Positions 42,340-51,028 of a stretch of 64,000 nt of DNA are shown here, in pieces. The stretch is from Ruegeria spongiae (GTDB lineage Bacteria; Pseudomonadota; Alphaproteobacteria; Rhodobacterales; Rhodobacteraceae). The stretch covers positions 80,664-144,663 of the forward strand of contig NZ_JAMFMB010000010.1 of assembly GCF_023502395.1 (NCBI RefSeq), read 5' to 3'. Position 1 is the first letter of the stretch. The number at the start of each line of letters is the position of its first letter. Position numbers and translations under genes: made by a program. A model generated the notes under the pieces. That model was not told where the DNA came from. It saw nothing but the letters and a program-made list of their open reading frames with translations, and did no database searches.

Positions 42340-43260
42340 TCATGCCTTCGGGTGGGTGCGTTCATAAACTTCCATCAGTCGCGCCGTATCGACCGCCGTA
42401 TAGGCCTGCGTGGTGGAAAGCGAGGCATGGCCCAGCAATTCCTGGATCGAGCGCAGGTCGCCGCCCGCCGCCAGCAGATGGGTGGCAAAGCTGTGCCGCA
42501 TCGCGTGCGGGGTGGCCGAGGCGGGCAGGCCAAGCTGCGCCCGCGCACGGGCCATTGCGCCCTGGATCGCGCCGGGGTTGAGCGCGCCGCCGCGCACGCC
42601 GCGAAACAGAGGGGCGTCGGCCTCCAAAGGGTAGGGGGACAGGCGCAGATAGGTCGCGACCGCATTGCGGGCGGCGTCGATCACCGGCACGACCCGTTCC
42701 TTGCCGCCTTTGCCGGTGATGCGCAGTGTGGCGGGCAGCGGCGCGTCCGCCCCTTTCAGGCCCAGCGCCTCAGAGATGCGCAAGCCGCAACCATAAAGCA
42801 GGGTGACCACCGCCACATCACGCGCGGCGACCCAGTCCGTGGTTGATTGCAGCTCGACCGTATCGATCATGGCGCGGGCGGCGTCCTCGGCCAGTGGGCG
42901 CGGCAGTTTTTTCTGGAACTTGGGCGCGCGGGCCGACAAAACGGCGGTGGGCTCGAACCCTTCGCGTTCGGCCAGCCAGCGATAGAAGGTCTTGACCGCC
43001 GAAAGCTTGCGGGCCAGCGACCGCGCGGCGATCCCGTCTTTGCGCGCCTGTGCCATCCAGGCGCGCATGTCCGAGACGGTGATCCGTTCCAATGCACCAA
43101 GCCCCTGCGGCGCGCCCTTGTGCAGGGTCATGAAGGACAGGAAGTCGGCGACATCGCTGTTATAGGCGGTGATGGTGTTTTTGGCACTGCCCGCCAGCGC
43201 CTTCTGCGCGTCCAGCCAATGCTGCAGCGCATCCCGGCAGGCGGGCGAGATCAGGCTCAT
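42340..43260 (-). CDS. xerC: Tyrosine recombinase XerC
   Basis: Resolves chromosome dimers at dif together with XerD. A 306-residue tyrosine recombinase with the N-terminal SAM-like DNA-binding domain and the catalytic residues Arg (CGLRISEAL), Lys (TGKGGKER), His-x2-Arg (HAMRHSFATH), His (LGHASLSTT) and Tyr (QAYTAVD). The ATG overlaps the stop of the DUF484 gene by ATGA. The pairing of xerC with a DUF484 gene is also seen in gammaproteobacteria. It is a housekeeping recombinase and not a sign of an integrated element: no att repeats or integron features are near. Confidence 0.94.
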   Translation of the reverse strand: MSLISPACRDALQHWLDAQKALAGSAKNTITAYNSDVADFLSFMTLHKGAPQGLGALERITVSDMRAWMAQARKDGIAARSLARKLSAVKTFYRWLAEREGFEPTAVLSARAPKFQKKLPRPLAEDAARAMIDTVELQSTTDWVAARDVAVVTLLYGCGLRISEALGLKGADAPLPATLRITGKGGKERVVPVIDAARNAVATYLRLSPYPLEADAPLFRGVRGGALNPGAIQGAMARARAQLGLPASATPHAMRHSFATHLLAAGGDLRSIQELLGHASLSTTQAYTAVDTARLMEVYERTHPKA

Positions 43261-44000
43261 GACAGCCAGTGGCGCATCGCTCTTTCGAAAACGCCTGCAA
43301 AAAACGCCAGCAGATCGGTGCCCTGCTGCGGTGTGAACTGATGGGCATCCTCGGCACCCATCGCCAGCATGCCCGGCAACCGGCCCGAGCCGAAATCAAG
43401 CCGCAGGCAGGCTTCGGACCGGATGCGGTTGGCTTTGTGACCATAGACCTGCGCCGAGCCCTGCTGCATCTGGCGCAGCGTCACCTGACGGGCGCTGCCA
43501 TCGCGGGCGGTTGGCAGATAACGGTCGATAAAGCCCGGCTCGGCAACGCTCAGCACTTCGCCCAGCCGCTTGACGGCGGGGTTGTCCTTGTCCTGAGCGG
43601 TTTCCAGCACCAGCGTGATCGTATCGACCCGCAGGATCTCCGCCACCTCGCCGCCCAGATCGGCGAGGAAGGTCTCGAACGTCATCGGGTCCAGCATCCG
43701 CAGAATGGCGCGGTGGACCTGATTGGTGCCGGCGAGATTCTCGTAAGCCGCCGCAATGACAGAGCGGTGGGTGTCCTCAAGCCGGTCCAGCCGTGTCTCG
43801 AGCCGCTCCATCGCGATGCCGCGCATGTCGACGATATTGCCGCCCATGGCGCGTTCGTTCGCGGCGACCAGGGCGCGCATCACGTCCGTGTCATCAAGGA
43901 TGGCGTCCGGCTTGGCGAGGATCGCGTCGCGCAGGGTTTCCTCCAGCTCGGGGCTGGCACCGATCTTGGGGTCTTCGTTTACTTTCGGGCTACTGCTCAT
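43257..44000 (-). CDS. DUF484 family (GAF-like) protein
   Basis: A 247-residue cytoplasmic protein of the DUF484 family, often the gene before xerC. Residues about 20-100 form a helical/coiled segment (MERLETRLDRLEDTHRSVIAAAYENL has the heptad pattern); the rest is a GAF-like alpha/beta domain ending with HQFTPQQGTDLLAFFAGVFERAM. Function is unknown. ATG 43998-44000 follows GAGGCACAG; upstream in-frame residues (FCGFWARKSNF) are unlikely coding. Its stop overlaps the xerC start by 4 nt, so the two are one operon. Confidence 0.88.
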   Translation of the reverse strand: MSSSPKVNEDPKIGASPELEETLRDAILAKPDAILDDTDVMRALVAANERAMGGNIVDMRGIAMERLETRLDRLEDTHRSVIAAAYENLAGTNQVHRAILRMLDPMTFETFLADLGGEVAEILRVDTITLVLETAQDKDNPAVKRLGEVLSVAEPGFIDRYLPTARDGSARQVTLRQMQQGSAQVYGHKANRIRSEACLRLDFGSGRLPGMLAMGAEDAHQFTPQQGTDLLAFFAGVFERAMRHWLS

Positions 44001-44139
44001 CTGTGCCTCGTTTTTATCTTGGAAAAACATATAACACAGGAAATTCGATTTGCGCGCCCAAAATCCGCAGAAAACCACTAAATCTGGTGGCTGTGCGTTT
44101 TGATCGACGTTTTTGTGTCACAGCCCGGCGCATGGGCAC

Positions 44140-44163
44140 AAAAAAGGAGCGCCGGGGCGCTCC
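44140..44163 (-). terminator. Rho-independent terminator after transaldolase
   Basis: On the minus strand GGAGCGCC-CC-GGCGCTCC (a perfect 8-bp stem, 44146-44163) is followed by six T (44140-44145). It ends the transaldolase transcript 24 nt after its stop. Confidence 0.85.
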
Positions 44164-44186
44164 CTTGCTTTGGCGCTTGCCGTGTT

Positions 44187-44840
44187 TCAGAGGATCTTTT
44201 GCCCGGTTTTCGCCCAGTCCGCCAGGAAGGTCTCAAGCCCTTTGTCGGTCAGCGGGTGGTCGGCCAGCTTCTTGATCACGCCCGGAGGTGCGGTGATCAC
44301 GTCGGCCCCGATGCGGGCGCTTTCGGTGACGTGGTTCACCGTGCGGATCGAGGCGGCGAGGATCTGGGTTTCAAACCCGTAATTGTCATAGATCTCGCGA
44401 ATATCGGCGATCAGGTCCATGCCGTCCATGTTGATATCGTCCAGCCGCCCGATGAAAGGCGAGATGAAGGTCGCGCCCGCCTTGGCCGCGATCAGCGCCT
44501 GATTTGCCGAGAAGCACAGCGTCACATTGACCATGTGGCCTTCGTCGGTGAGCGTCTTGCAGGTTTTCAGACCGGCCCAGGTCAGCGGCACTTTCACTGC
44601 GATATTGGGCGCGATCTTGGCCAGTTTGCGGCCTTCGGCGATCATGTCGTCAGCTTCGGTGGCGACCACTTCGGCCGAGACCGGCCCGCCGATCAGGTCG
44701 CAGATTTCCTTGGTCACTTCCAGAATATCGCGGCCGGATTTCAGGATCAGCGAGGGGTTGGTGGTCACGCCATCAACCATTCCCAGATCGTTCAGTTCGG
44801 CGATTTCGTTGATTTCGGCAGTGTCGACAAAAAATTTCAT
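44187..44840 (-). CDS. tal: Transaldolase (TalC/fructose-6-phosphate aldolase-like subfamily)
   Basis: Transfers a dihydroxyacetone unit between sugar phosphates in the pentose-phosphate pathway. A 217-residue short-form class I aldolase; the Schiff-base lysine is Lys83 in [10 protein letters not shown], with VTTNPSLI near the N-terminus, [11 protein letters not shown] and [11 protein letters not shown]. The short form is used as transaldolase by many alphaproteobacteria, though some members act as fructose-6-phosphate aldolases. ATG 44838-44840 follows GGACCGCC. Divergent from priA; a strong terminator follows. Confidence 0.93.
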   Translation of the reverse strand: MKFFVDTAEINEIAELNDLGMVDGVTTNPSLILKSGRDILEVTKEICDLIGGPVSAEVVATEADDMIAEGRKLAKIAPNIAVKVPLTWAGLKTCKTLTDEGHMVNVTLCFSANQALIAAKAGATFISPFIGRLDDINMDGMDLIADIREIYDNYGFETQILAASIRTVNHVTESARIGADVITAPPGVIKKLADHPLTDKGLETFLADWAKTGQKIL

Positions 44841-44955
44841 GGCGGCGGTCCTATGATGGGTTGGCGCGGGATCGGCTTGGCTTTACCTCATAGGGACCCG
44901 TGCGGAAACCCCCTGAATCAGTGGTTTCGTTAGCGCAAACATAAATTTTGCCCCG

Positions 44956-47163
44956 ATGAGGCCCTGTTTGGACGATCCCGGCTATTTTGACGAAGGTGCT
45001 CTGGTCGCGGTCCTGACCGCGCAGCCGCTCGACCGGTTGCTGGACTACAAGGCCCCCGAGGGCGGTTGTTTCCAGGGCGCGTTTGTCGAGGTGCCGCTGG
45101 GGCCGCGCAAGGTATTGGGCGTGGTCTGGGGGCCGGGGCGGGGCGATTATGACCGCTCAAAGATCCGATCGGTGATCCGGGTGCTGGATGTGGCGCCGAT
45201 GCGGGCCGAGATGCAGAGCTTTCTGGGCCGGGCGGCTGACTACACGCTGACGCCGATGTCTGCGATGCTGCGCCTTGCCACCCGCGCGCCGGGGCTTGGC
45301 GACCCGCCCTCGATGCGCAAGATCTACCGGCTGGGCGAGACCACCCCGGATCGGATGACCGAGGCGCGGACCCGGGTGCTGGACGTGCTGCGCGACTATG
45401 GCGGGCTGGCTTTCACGCTCAAGGAACTGGCCGAGATGGCGGGGGTGACCACATCTGTCGTCAAGGGTCTCGCCAAGCTGGGCGCGGTGCGCGAAGAGGA
45501 CAGTCCCCGCGATCTGCCCTTTCCCCATCTCGACCCCGATCTGCCCGGCAAGGCCCTGACCGAGGATCAGCGGGCGGGCGCGGATGCTCTGCGCGTGGCA
45601 ATCCGAAAGGGGGGCTATGGCACGACGCTGCTCAAGGGCGTGACCGGTTCGGGCAAGACCGAGGTCTACCTGGAGGCGGTGGCCGAGGCGCTGCGCTTGG
45701 GGCGTCAGGCGCTGGTGCTGCTGCCCGAGATCGCGCTGACAGCCGAGTTCCTGACCCGGGTCGAGGCCCGGTTCGGCGCGCGCCCCGCCGAATGGCATTC
45801 GGGCGCCACCCTGACCGAGCGCCGCCGCATCTGGCGCATGGTCGGGCAGGGCGATGCGCAGCTTGTGGTCGGCGCGCGCTCGGCCCTGTTCCTGCCCTTC
45901 CAGAACCTCGGGCTGATCATCGTCGATGAGGAACACGACACCTCCTACAAGCAGGAGGACGGGGTGCTGTATAATGCGCGCGACATGGCGGTGCTGCGGG
46001 CATCCATCTGTGGCGCGCGGGTGGTACTGGCCAGCGCCACGCCCTCGCTGGAAAGCTGGGCCAACGCAGAGGCGGGCAAATATGACCGGTTGGAACTGAC
46101 CGCGCGCTTTGGCGCTGCCGTGCTGCCCGAGATGCGCGCCATCGACATGCGGGCCGAGAAGATGCCGGGGGCCAGCTGGATTTCTCCCAGCCTGCGCCGG
46201 GCGGTGGTGAACCGGCTTGAAAAGGGCGAACAATCGCTGCTGTTCATCAACCGGCGCGGCTATGCGCCAGTGACGCTCTGCCGGGCTTGCGGGCAGCAGA
46301 TCGGCTGCGATCACTGCGACGCGCGCATGGTCGAGCACCGGTTCCTGAAACGGCTGATGTGCCACCAATGCGGCGAGACCAAGCCGATCCCCGAGACCTG
46401 CCCCTCGTGTCAGGCCGAAGACCGGCTGGCCCCGGTCGGCCCCGGCATCGAGCGGTTGGCCGAAGAGGCCGAGGCCGCATTCCCGGACGCAAAGATCGCG
46501 GTGCTGAGCTCGGATATGTTCGGCTCGGCCCGTGCGCTGAAGGCCAAGATCGTAGAGATCGCCGAAGGCGACACCGATATCGTCATCGGCACACAACTGG
46601 TCGCCAAAGGGCACAATTTTCCCAATCTGACGCTGGTGGGCGTGATCGACGCTGATCTGGGGCTACAGGGCTCGGACCTGCGCGCGGCGGAACGGACCTT
46701 TCAACTGATGCGGCAGGTGGCCGGTCGGGCAGGGCGCGCCGAGCGGCCCGGCACCGCACTGCTGCAGAGCTTTCAGCCCGAACATCCGGTCATCCGTGCG
46801 ATCCTGTCCGGCGACGAGACCGGGTTCTGGAAAGCCGAAGCCGCCGAGCGACAAGCGGCGGGCGTTCCGCCCTTCGGGCGTATGGCGGGGATCGTCCTGT
46901 CGGGCAGCGATGCTGGGCAGGTGTTCGACCTTGGCAATGCGATGGCGCGCAACGACATGGCTATCCGCCAGATCGGGGCGCAGGTCTTTGGCCCGGCCCC
47001 GGCCCCCATCGCACGCATCCGGGGGCGCCACCGTGTTCGGCTGCTGGTCAAGGCCCCGAAGGGCGCTGCCCTGCAGGAGGCGATCTCAGGCTGGATCGCG
47101 CCGCTGCGCCTGAAGGGCGATCTGCGCCTCAGTGTCGATATCGACCCGCAGAGCTTTTACTGA
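44956..47163 (+). CDS. priA: Primosomal protein N' (replication restart helicase PriA)
   Basis: Recognises stalled forks and reloads the replisome. A 735-residue superfamily 2 helicase. Motifs: Walker A GVTGSGKTE (about residue 230), IIVDEEHDTSYK (DEEH box), LASATPSLES, the cysteine-rich zinc domain with CRACGQQIGCDHC, CHQCG and CPSC (residues about 440-490), and MRQVAGRAGRAERPG (motif VI). The first ATG at 44956 has no good ribosome-binding site but gives the usual N-terminal DNA-binding domain. Divergent from transaldolase. The MFS gene follows after 104 nt. Confidence 0.95.
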   Translation: MRPCLDDPGYFDEGALVAVLTAQPLDRLLDYKAPEGGCFQGAFVEVPLGPRKVLGVVWGPGRGDYDRSKIRSVIRVLDVAPMRAEMQSFLGRAADYTLTPMSAMLRLATRAPGLGDPPSMRKIYRLGETTPDRMTEARTRVLDVLRDYGGLAFTLKELAEMAGVTTSVVKGLAKLGAVREEDSPRDLPFPHLDPDLPGKALTEDQRAGADALRVAIRKGGYGTTLLKGVTGSGKTEVYLEAVAEALRLGRQALVLLPEIALTAEFLTRVEARFGARPAEWHSGATLTERRRIWRMVGQGDAQLVVGARSALFLPFQNLGLIIVDEEHDTSYKQEDGVLYNARDMAVLRASICGARVVLASATPSLESWANAEAGKYDRLELTARFGAAVLPEMRAIDMRAEKMPGASWISPSLRRAVVNRLEKGEQSLLFINRRGYAPVTLCRACGQQIGCDHCDARMVEHRFLKRLMCHQCGETKPIPETCPSCQAEDRLAPVGPGIERLAEEAEAAFPDAKIAVLSSDMFGSARALKAKIVEIAEGDTDIVIGTQLVAKGHNFPNLTLVGVIDADLGLQGSDLRAAERTFQLMRQVAGRAGRAERPGTALLQSFQPEHPVIRAILSGDETGFWKAEAAERQAAGVPPFGRMAGIVLSGSDAGQVFDLGNAMARNDMAIRQIGAQVFGPAPAPIARIRGRHRVRLLVKAPKGAALQEAISGWIAPLRLKGDLRLSVDIDPQSFY

Positions 47164-47267
47164 CCGGCGCAGCCGCCGACAAACGGTATCCCGGCTTGTG
47201 CGCCTATGCAGAGCTGCTGCGCGCCTTTGCCCTCGTCAAACCTTCTGATTGGGCGTAAGCAAACTTA

Positions 47268-48500
47268 ATGTTCAGACCCTTGCCCATTGACCAAGCGCAC
47301 GATCTGCCGTTCTGGCGGCGGCCCGTCACGCTGCTGTTCCTGATGGCGCTGACCATGCCGATCGCGTTCAACGGCTGGAGCGCGCTGCTGAACAACTTCG
47401 TCATCGAGGTGGCCAATTTCGATGGGGCCGATATCGGCCTGTTGCACACCGTGCGCGAAATTCCGGGGTTTCTGGCCGTCGGCGTGATCGCAATCATCAT
47501 CTTTGTCCGCGAGCAGGTCTTGGCGATGATTTCTCTGGTCATGCTGGGTGTTGCCACCGCAGTTACCGCCTGGTTCCCGTCGCTGGGCGGGTTGCTGTTT
47601 GTGACCTTCTTCAGCTCGATCGGCTTTCACTATTACGAAACCGTCAACCAGTCGCTGCAACTGCAATGGCTGCCAAAGGATCGCGCGCCGCAGGTGCTGG
47701 GCTGGTTGGTGGCCGCCGGGTCCGCCTCGACGCTGGTGGTTTACGGGTTGATCGTGCTGACCTGGGAACGGTTCGACCTGTCCTATGATCTGGTCTTCAT
47801 GCTGACCGGTGGGGTCACCGTGGCGCTGGCCCTCTTCGCACTGTTCGCCTTCCCGCAATTTGACGCCCCCACGCCACAGACCAAAAGGATCGTGCTGCGC
47901 CGCCGCTATTGGCTGTATTATGCCTTGCAGTTCATGGCCGGTGCGCGGCGGCAGATCTTTATCGTGTTCGCGGGCTTCATGATGGTCGAGCGGTTTGGCT
48001 TCGATGTCCATGAACTGACCGGTCTCTACCTGATCAACTTGCTGATCAACATGAGCGTCGCGCCCATGCTGGGCCGTGCCGTCGCAAGGTTCGGAGAGCG
48101 CCGCACGCTGATCTTCGAATATGGTGGGCTGGCCATCGTGTTCGCCGCCTATGGCGGGATTTACTGGTTCAGCTGGGGCGTGGTGCTGGCGGCCACGCTC
48201 TATGTGATCGACCACATCCTGTTTGCGCTGGCCTTCGCGCTCAAGACCTATTTCCAGAAGATCGCCGATCCCGCCGATATCGCGCCCACCGCCGCTGTCG
48301 CCTTCACCATCAACCATATCGCGGCGGTGTTCCTGCCGGCGCTGCTGGGTTTGCTCTGGGTGGTGTCGCCGAGCGCGGTCTTTGTGCTGGCGGCGATGAT
48401 GGCGATGGTGTCGCTGACGCTGTCGTTGCTGATCCCGCGCCACCCGGAACCCGGCAACGAGACCGTGTTCTCGCGCCCGCTACCCGCCGCCGCCGAATAA
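47268..48500 (+). CDS. MFS transporter
   Basis: A 410-residue inner-membrane protein with about 12 hydrophobic helices in two halves, as in major facilitator transporters. The short basic loop between halves reads TKRIVLRRRYWLYY. No substrate-specific signature is recognised. Reading starts at ATG 47268. It sits alone between priA and prmA, with a candidate prmA promoter after its stop. Confidence 0.82.
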   Translation: MFRPLPIDQAHDLPFWRRPVTLLFLMALTMPIAFNGWSALLNNFVIEVANFDGADIGLLHTVREIPGFLAVGVIAIIIFVREQVLAMISLVMLGVATAVTAWFPSLGGLLFVTFFSSIGFHYYETVNQSLQLQWLPKDRAPQVLGWLVAAGSASTLVVYGLIVLTWERFDLSYDLVFMLTGGVTVALALFALFAFPQFDAPTPQTKRIVLRRRYWLYYALQFMAGARRQIFIVFAGFMMVERFGFDVHELTGLYLINLLINMSVAPMLGRAVARFGERRTLIFEYGGLAIVFAAYGGIYWFSWGVVLAATLYVIDHILFALAFALKTYFQKIADPADIAPTAAVAFTINHIAAVFLPALLGLLWVVSPSAVFVLAAMMAMVSLTLSLLIPRHPEPGNETVFSRPLPAAAE

Positions 48501-48516
48501 GAGCCGCCCAGACCGC

Positions 48517-48545
48517 TTGACCTCGCCCGCGCACGGGCCTAGGCG
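48517..48545 (+). promoter_or_regulatory. Candidate prmA promoter
   Basis: TTGACC (48517-48522), a 17-nt spacer and TAGGCG (48540-48545), 26 nt before the prmA ATG. The -35 box is near consensus, the -10 box is weak. A GCCCG-CGCA-CGGGC inverted repeat lies within the spacer. Confidence 0.45.
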
Positions 48546-48570
48546 CTGGGGCGCAGATCAGGAGAGCCTC

Positions 48571-49443
48571 ATGCCCACATTCACCGCCCTGACCACCCTG
48601 GAAGGGAAACCGGCAGCCGATGCGCTGGGCGAGGCGCTGGAACGTCTGCAGCCCGAACCAACCGGTGTTGGCGTTTTCGAGGTCGAGGACGGATCGGGTG
48701 TTTGGGAGGTCGGCGGCTATTTCATCGAGACACCGGATCAGGCCGGGCTGGCCCTGCTGGCGACGGCGTTTGGGGCCAAGCCCTTTGTTGTCTCGGAACT
48801 GCCGGAAACCGATTGGGTGGCCCATGTGCGCCGCGAGTTGGCGCCGGTCGAGGCGGGCCGTTTCTTTGTCTACGGCAGCCATGATGCCGACAAGGTGCCC
48901 GAGGGGGCGATCCCGCTCTTGATCGAGGCAGCGATGGCCTTCGGCACCGGCCATCACGGCACCACGCTGGGCTGCCTGCGGGCGCTTGACGGGCTGATCG
49001 GTGAGGGGTTCGAGGCCGGCAAGGTGGCCGATATCGGCTGCGGCACCGCCGTGCTGGCGATGGCTGCGGCGCGGGTCTGGGACGGCACGATGCTGGCCAG
49101 CGACATCGACCAGGTCGCAGTCGATGTGGCCGAAGCCAACCTGCAAGCCAACGGCATGCAGGGCACTGTCCGCTGCGTCGAGGCCGCAGGGTTCGATCAT
49201 GCTGAACTGACCTCGAACGCGCCTTATGACCTGATTTTCGCCAATATCCTGAAGGGCCCGCTGATCGCGCTTGCACCAGAGATTTCAACCCATCTGCGCC
49301 CCGGTGGCTATGCGATTCTCTCTGGAATTCTCAACGAGCAGGCCTCTGACGTGGTCCGCGTTTATTCCCAGAACGGAACCAATCTGGTGCGCAGCGATGA
49401 GATTGGTGAATGGACGACGCTTCTTGTCCAGAAAAAGCCATGA
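48571..49443 (+). CDS. prmA: Ribosomal protein L11 methyltransferase
   Basis: Trimethylates ribosomal protein L11 using SAM. A 290-residue protein with the PrmA N-terminal substrate domain, then the methyltransferase domain: AMAFGTGHHGTTLGCL, VADIGCGTAVLAMAA (SAM motif I), ASDIDQVAVDVAEAN and LIFANILKGPLIALAP, the usual NIL-type active-site region. ATG 48571 follows AGGAGAG; an upstream in-frame ATG at 48517 overlaps the candidate -35 box and is rejected. The next gene is an unknown membrane protein after a weak terminator. Confidence 0.93.
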   Translation: MPTFTALTTLEGKPAADALGEALERLQPEPTGVGVFEVEDGSGVWEVGGYFIETPDQAGLALLATAFGAKPFVVSELPETDWVAHVRRELAPVEAGRFFVYGSHDADKVPEGAIPLLIEAAMAFGTGHHGTTLGCLRALDGLIGEGFEAGKVADIGCGTAVLAMAAARVWDGTMLASDIDQVAVDVAEANLQANGMQGTVRCVEAAGFDHAELTSNAPYDLIFANILKGPLIALAPEISTHLRPGGYAILSGILNEQASDVVRVYSQNGTNLVRSDEIGEWTTLLVQKKP

Positions 49444-49460
49444 TTTAACCCGGTTATAAA

Positions 49461-49487
49461 GGCATTTGAACGAAGTGCCCTTGTTTT
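49461..49487 (+). terminator. Weak terminator after prmA
   Basis: GGCATTT (49461-49467), 5-nt loop, AAGTGCC (49473-49479), with one G-T pair, then CTTGTTTT. Confidence 0.45.
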
Positions 49488-49535
49488 GTCATATTTGAGC
49501 CGTAGCCTGATCATCACTTTGGTGGGGGAAGAGTG

Positions 49536-49892
49536 ATGGAGGCTTCGATGGTCGATTGCCACATGGAGTTTGATAGACGCGTCGCGCGTCTGAACAAGAA
49601 ACATCAGGCGATGGCGCGCGGATATACTGCGCGCATGCGTTCGGATGGTCTGGTTGTTGTGAAACCTCGGCGTATGCGGTTTGCGATTTCACCGCGCAGC
49701 CTGTTTCTGTTTATCGGGGCATTTTTTCTGTTCAAGGGGTTCATTCTCGCAAATCTCGGGGCGGCGACCTATGATGACCGCCTTGATCGCCTGAGGAACG
49801 GAACCGCTGTCGAAAAGGCCGGGGCATGGGTCATGCAGATCGACCCGCTCAGCCAGGTGATCTCGGATCAGATCGGACCGGTTCTGCGCTGA
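49536..49892 (+). CDS. Small inner-membrane protein of unknown function
   Basis: A 118-residue protein. The cytoplasmic N-terminus is basic (RRVARLNKKHQAMARGY), one membrane helix follows (SLFLFIGAFFLFKGFILANLG, residues about 50-70), and the rest is periplasmic with WVMQIDPLSQVISDQIGPVL. No named domain. Starts are ambiguous: GTG 49533, ATG 49536 (after GGGGGAAGAG) and ATG 49548 (after GGAGG) are all possible. Proteins of this type occur in Rhodobacterales; function unknown. Confidence 0.7.
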   Translation: MEASMVDCHMEFDRRVARLNKKHQAMARGYTARMRSDGLVVVKPRRMRFAISPRSLFLFIGAFFLFKGFILANLGAATYDDRLDRLRNGTAVEKAGAWVMQIDPLSQVISDQIGPVLR

Positions 49893-49910
49893 TTTTCTAA
49901 TGTATTCGGT

Positions 49911-49947
49911 AAAAAAAACGCCGCGTGATCTGCATCACGCGGCGTTT
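49911..49947 (-). terminator. Strong (bidirectional) terminator after the DUF1127 gene
   Basis: AACGCCGCGTGAT-CTGC-ATCACGCGGCGTT is a perfect 13-bp stem (49917-49946). On the minus strand eight T follow (49911-49918 on plus are A), which suits the DUF1127 gene ending at 49988; on the plus strand TTTGT follows, serving the gene ending at 49892. Confidence 0.88.
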
Positions 49948-49987
49948 GTCGTGTTCATCCCAACCGGGGAGAAGGGATACAATGCGC

Positions 49988-50206
49988 TCAGAAGGCGCGC
50001 CCGCTCTGTGCGACGTCGTCGATGTCGCCGCGGCACATGCCGATATCGTCCAGTTCGCGGTCTGTCAGAGTCGCCAGAGCGTTGCGGGTGACGCGGGCGT
50101 CGTTCCATTCGACGATCGCGCTGACCCAAGCGTTGAATGTTGCGCCGATACGGCCAACAAGGCCGTAAGAGCCAAAGGTGGTGCGGGTGGTGTCCAGTGC
50201 AGCCAT
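49988..50206 (-). CDS. DUF1127 small basic protein (YjiS/CcaF1-like)
   Basis: A 72-residue protein whose C-terminal half is the DUF1127 domain (LATLTDRELDDIGMCRGDID), preceded by a helical segment. In Rhodobacter related small proteins bind RNA and affect RNA turnover under stress; that role is assumed here only by family. ATG 50204-50206 follows AAAGGATCAGGAT. It has a candidate promoter at 50249-50277, an upstream palindrome at 50288-50306 and a very strong terminator, so it is an independent small transcript of about 300 nt. Confidence 0.88.
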   Translation of the reverse strand: MAALDTTRTTFGSYGLVGRIGATFNAWVSAIVEWNDARVTRNALATLTDRELDDIGMCRGDIDDVAQSGRAF

Positions 50207-50248
50207 ATCCTGATCCTTTTGTGCGTGTTGCAGTGTCGTTACAAGGCG

Positions 50249-50277
50249 CATCTAGGGTGCCCCTTTTTGCACCGCAA
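50249..50277 (-). promoter_or_regulatory. Candidate DUF1127 promoter
   Basis: Minus strand TTGCGG (50277-50272), 17 nt, TAGATG (50254-50249), about 43 nt before the start codon. The same pattern as the candidate promoters at 1284 and 62296. Confidence 0.5.
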
Positions 50278-50287
50278 GAGACATTTT

Positions 50288-50306
50288 TTGCATGTGTCAT
50301 ATGCAA
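50288..50306. promoter_or_regulatory. Perfect inverted repeat upstream of the DUF1127 promoter
   Basis: TTGCAT-GTGTCAT-ATGCAA lies just upstream of the candidate -35 box. Such a site could bind an activator. The regulator is not identified. Confidence 0.45.
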
Positions 50307-50530
50307 TTTCTGCATACCGGTAACGCATTGAAAAACAGATGAAACATTGGTGAATTCTGCTTCATGAATATGTCGCTTTCTGCGGTGTTGCGCGTCGTTT
50401 TCGCGCCTTGTGTCGTGGCTGGAACAGGTGCTGTCGTTTTTGGCTGCCACAGCAATTCGCTTGGAAAATGTTCGCGTTTCGTGCTACTGCGTCAAAAAAG
50501 TCATAAGAGCAGGGCGGGCCGGGACAAAAC

Positions 50531-51028
50531 ATGCGCATACTGGGCATTGATCCGGGGTTGAGAACCATGGGCTGGGGCGTCATCGAATCGCATGGCAGCC
50601 GGTTAAGCCATATCGCAAACGGCTTGTGCAAATCCTCGGGTGATGATCTGGGCGCGCGGCTGTTGTCGCTGCATGAGCAATTGGTCGATGTGATCGCGCG
50701 CTACACGCCGGATCATGCAGCCATCGAGCAGACTTTCGTGAACAAGGATGGTGCCGGTACGCTGAAACTGGGGCAGGCCCGCGGCGTCGCGCTGTTGTCG
50801 CTGGCACAGGCCGGACTGTCGATCGGAGAATACGCGCCAAACCGGGTCAAGAAAACAGTGGTGGGTGCAGGACATGCCGAGAAAGAGCAGGTCCTATATA
50901 TGGTCAAACTGCAATTGCCGGGCTGTGAACCCGCCGGGACGGATGCGGCGGACGCGCTGGCCATCGCCATGTGTCATGCCCATTACGGCGGCAGGCCCGC
51001 ACTGCAACTGCGTGAGGTAGGGACATGA
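50531..51028 (+). CDS. ruvC: Holliday junction endonuclease RuvC
   Basis: Cuts Holliday junctions late in recombination. A 165-residue RNase H-fold dimer; the acidic residues are Asp7 (ILGIDPGL), Glu in [11 protein letters not shown] and the Asp pair in [16 protein letters not shown]. The ATG at 50531 follows a weak GGGAC. The stop overlaps the ruvA start as ATGA. It heads the ruvCAB cluster. Confidence 0.96.
   Translation: MRILGIDPGLRTMGWGVIESHGSRLSHIANGLCKSSGDDLGARLLSLHEQLVDVIARYTPDHAAIEQTFVNKDGAGTLKLGQARGVALLSLAQAGLSIGEYAPNRVKKTVVGAGHAEKEQVLYMVKLQLPGCEPAGTDAADALAIAMCHAHYGGRPALQLREVGT

Larger units (their letters stand above)
50207..50530. other. Spacer between the DUF1127 gene and ruvC
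   Basis: 324 nt between divergent genes. The left half holds the DUF1127 promoter and palindrome. The right half (50340-50530) should contain the ruvC promoter; TTGGAA-N17-CTACTG near 50461-50489 is a poor candidate. No gene or RNA is recognised. Confidence 0.5.

Noticed and set aside
42340..43260. xerC as a sign of an integrated element
   Set aside because: The sequence and the DUF484 neighbour are those of the housekeeping XerC; no att repeats, tRNA target or cargo genes are near.
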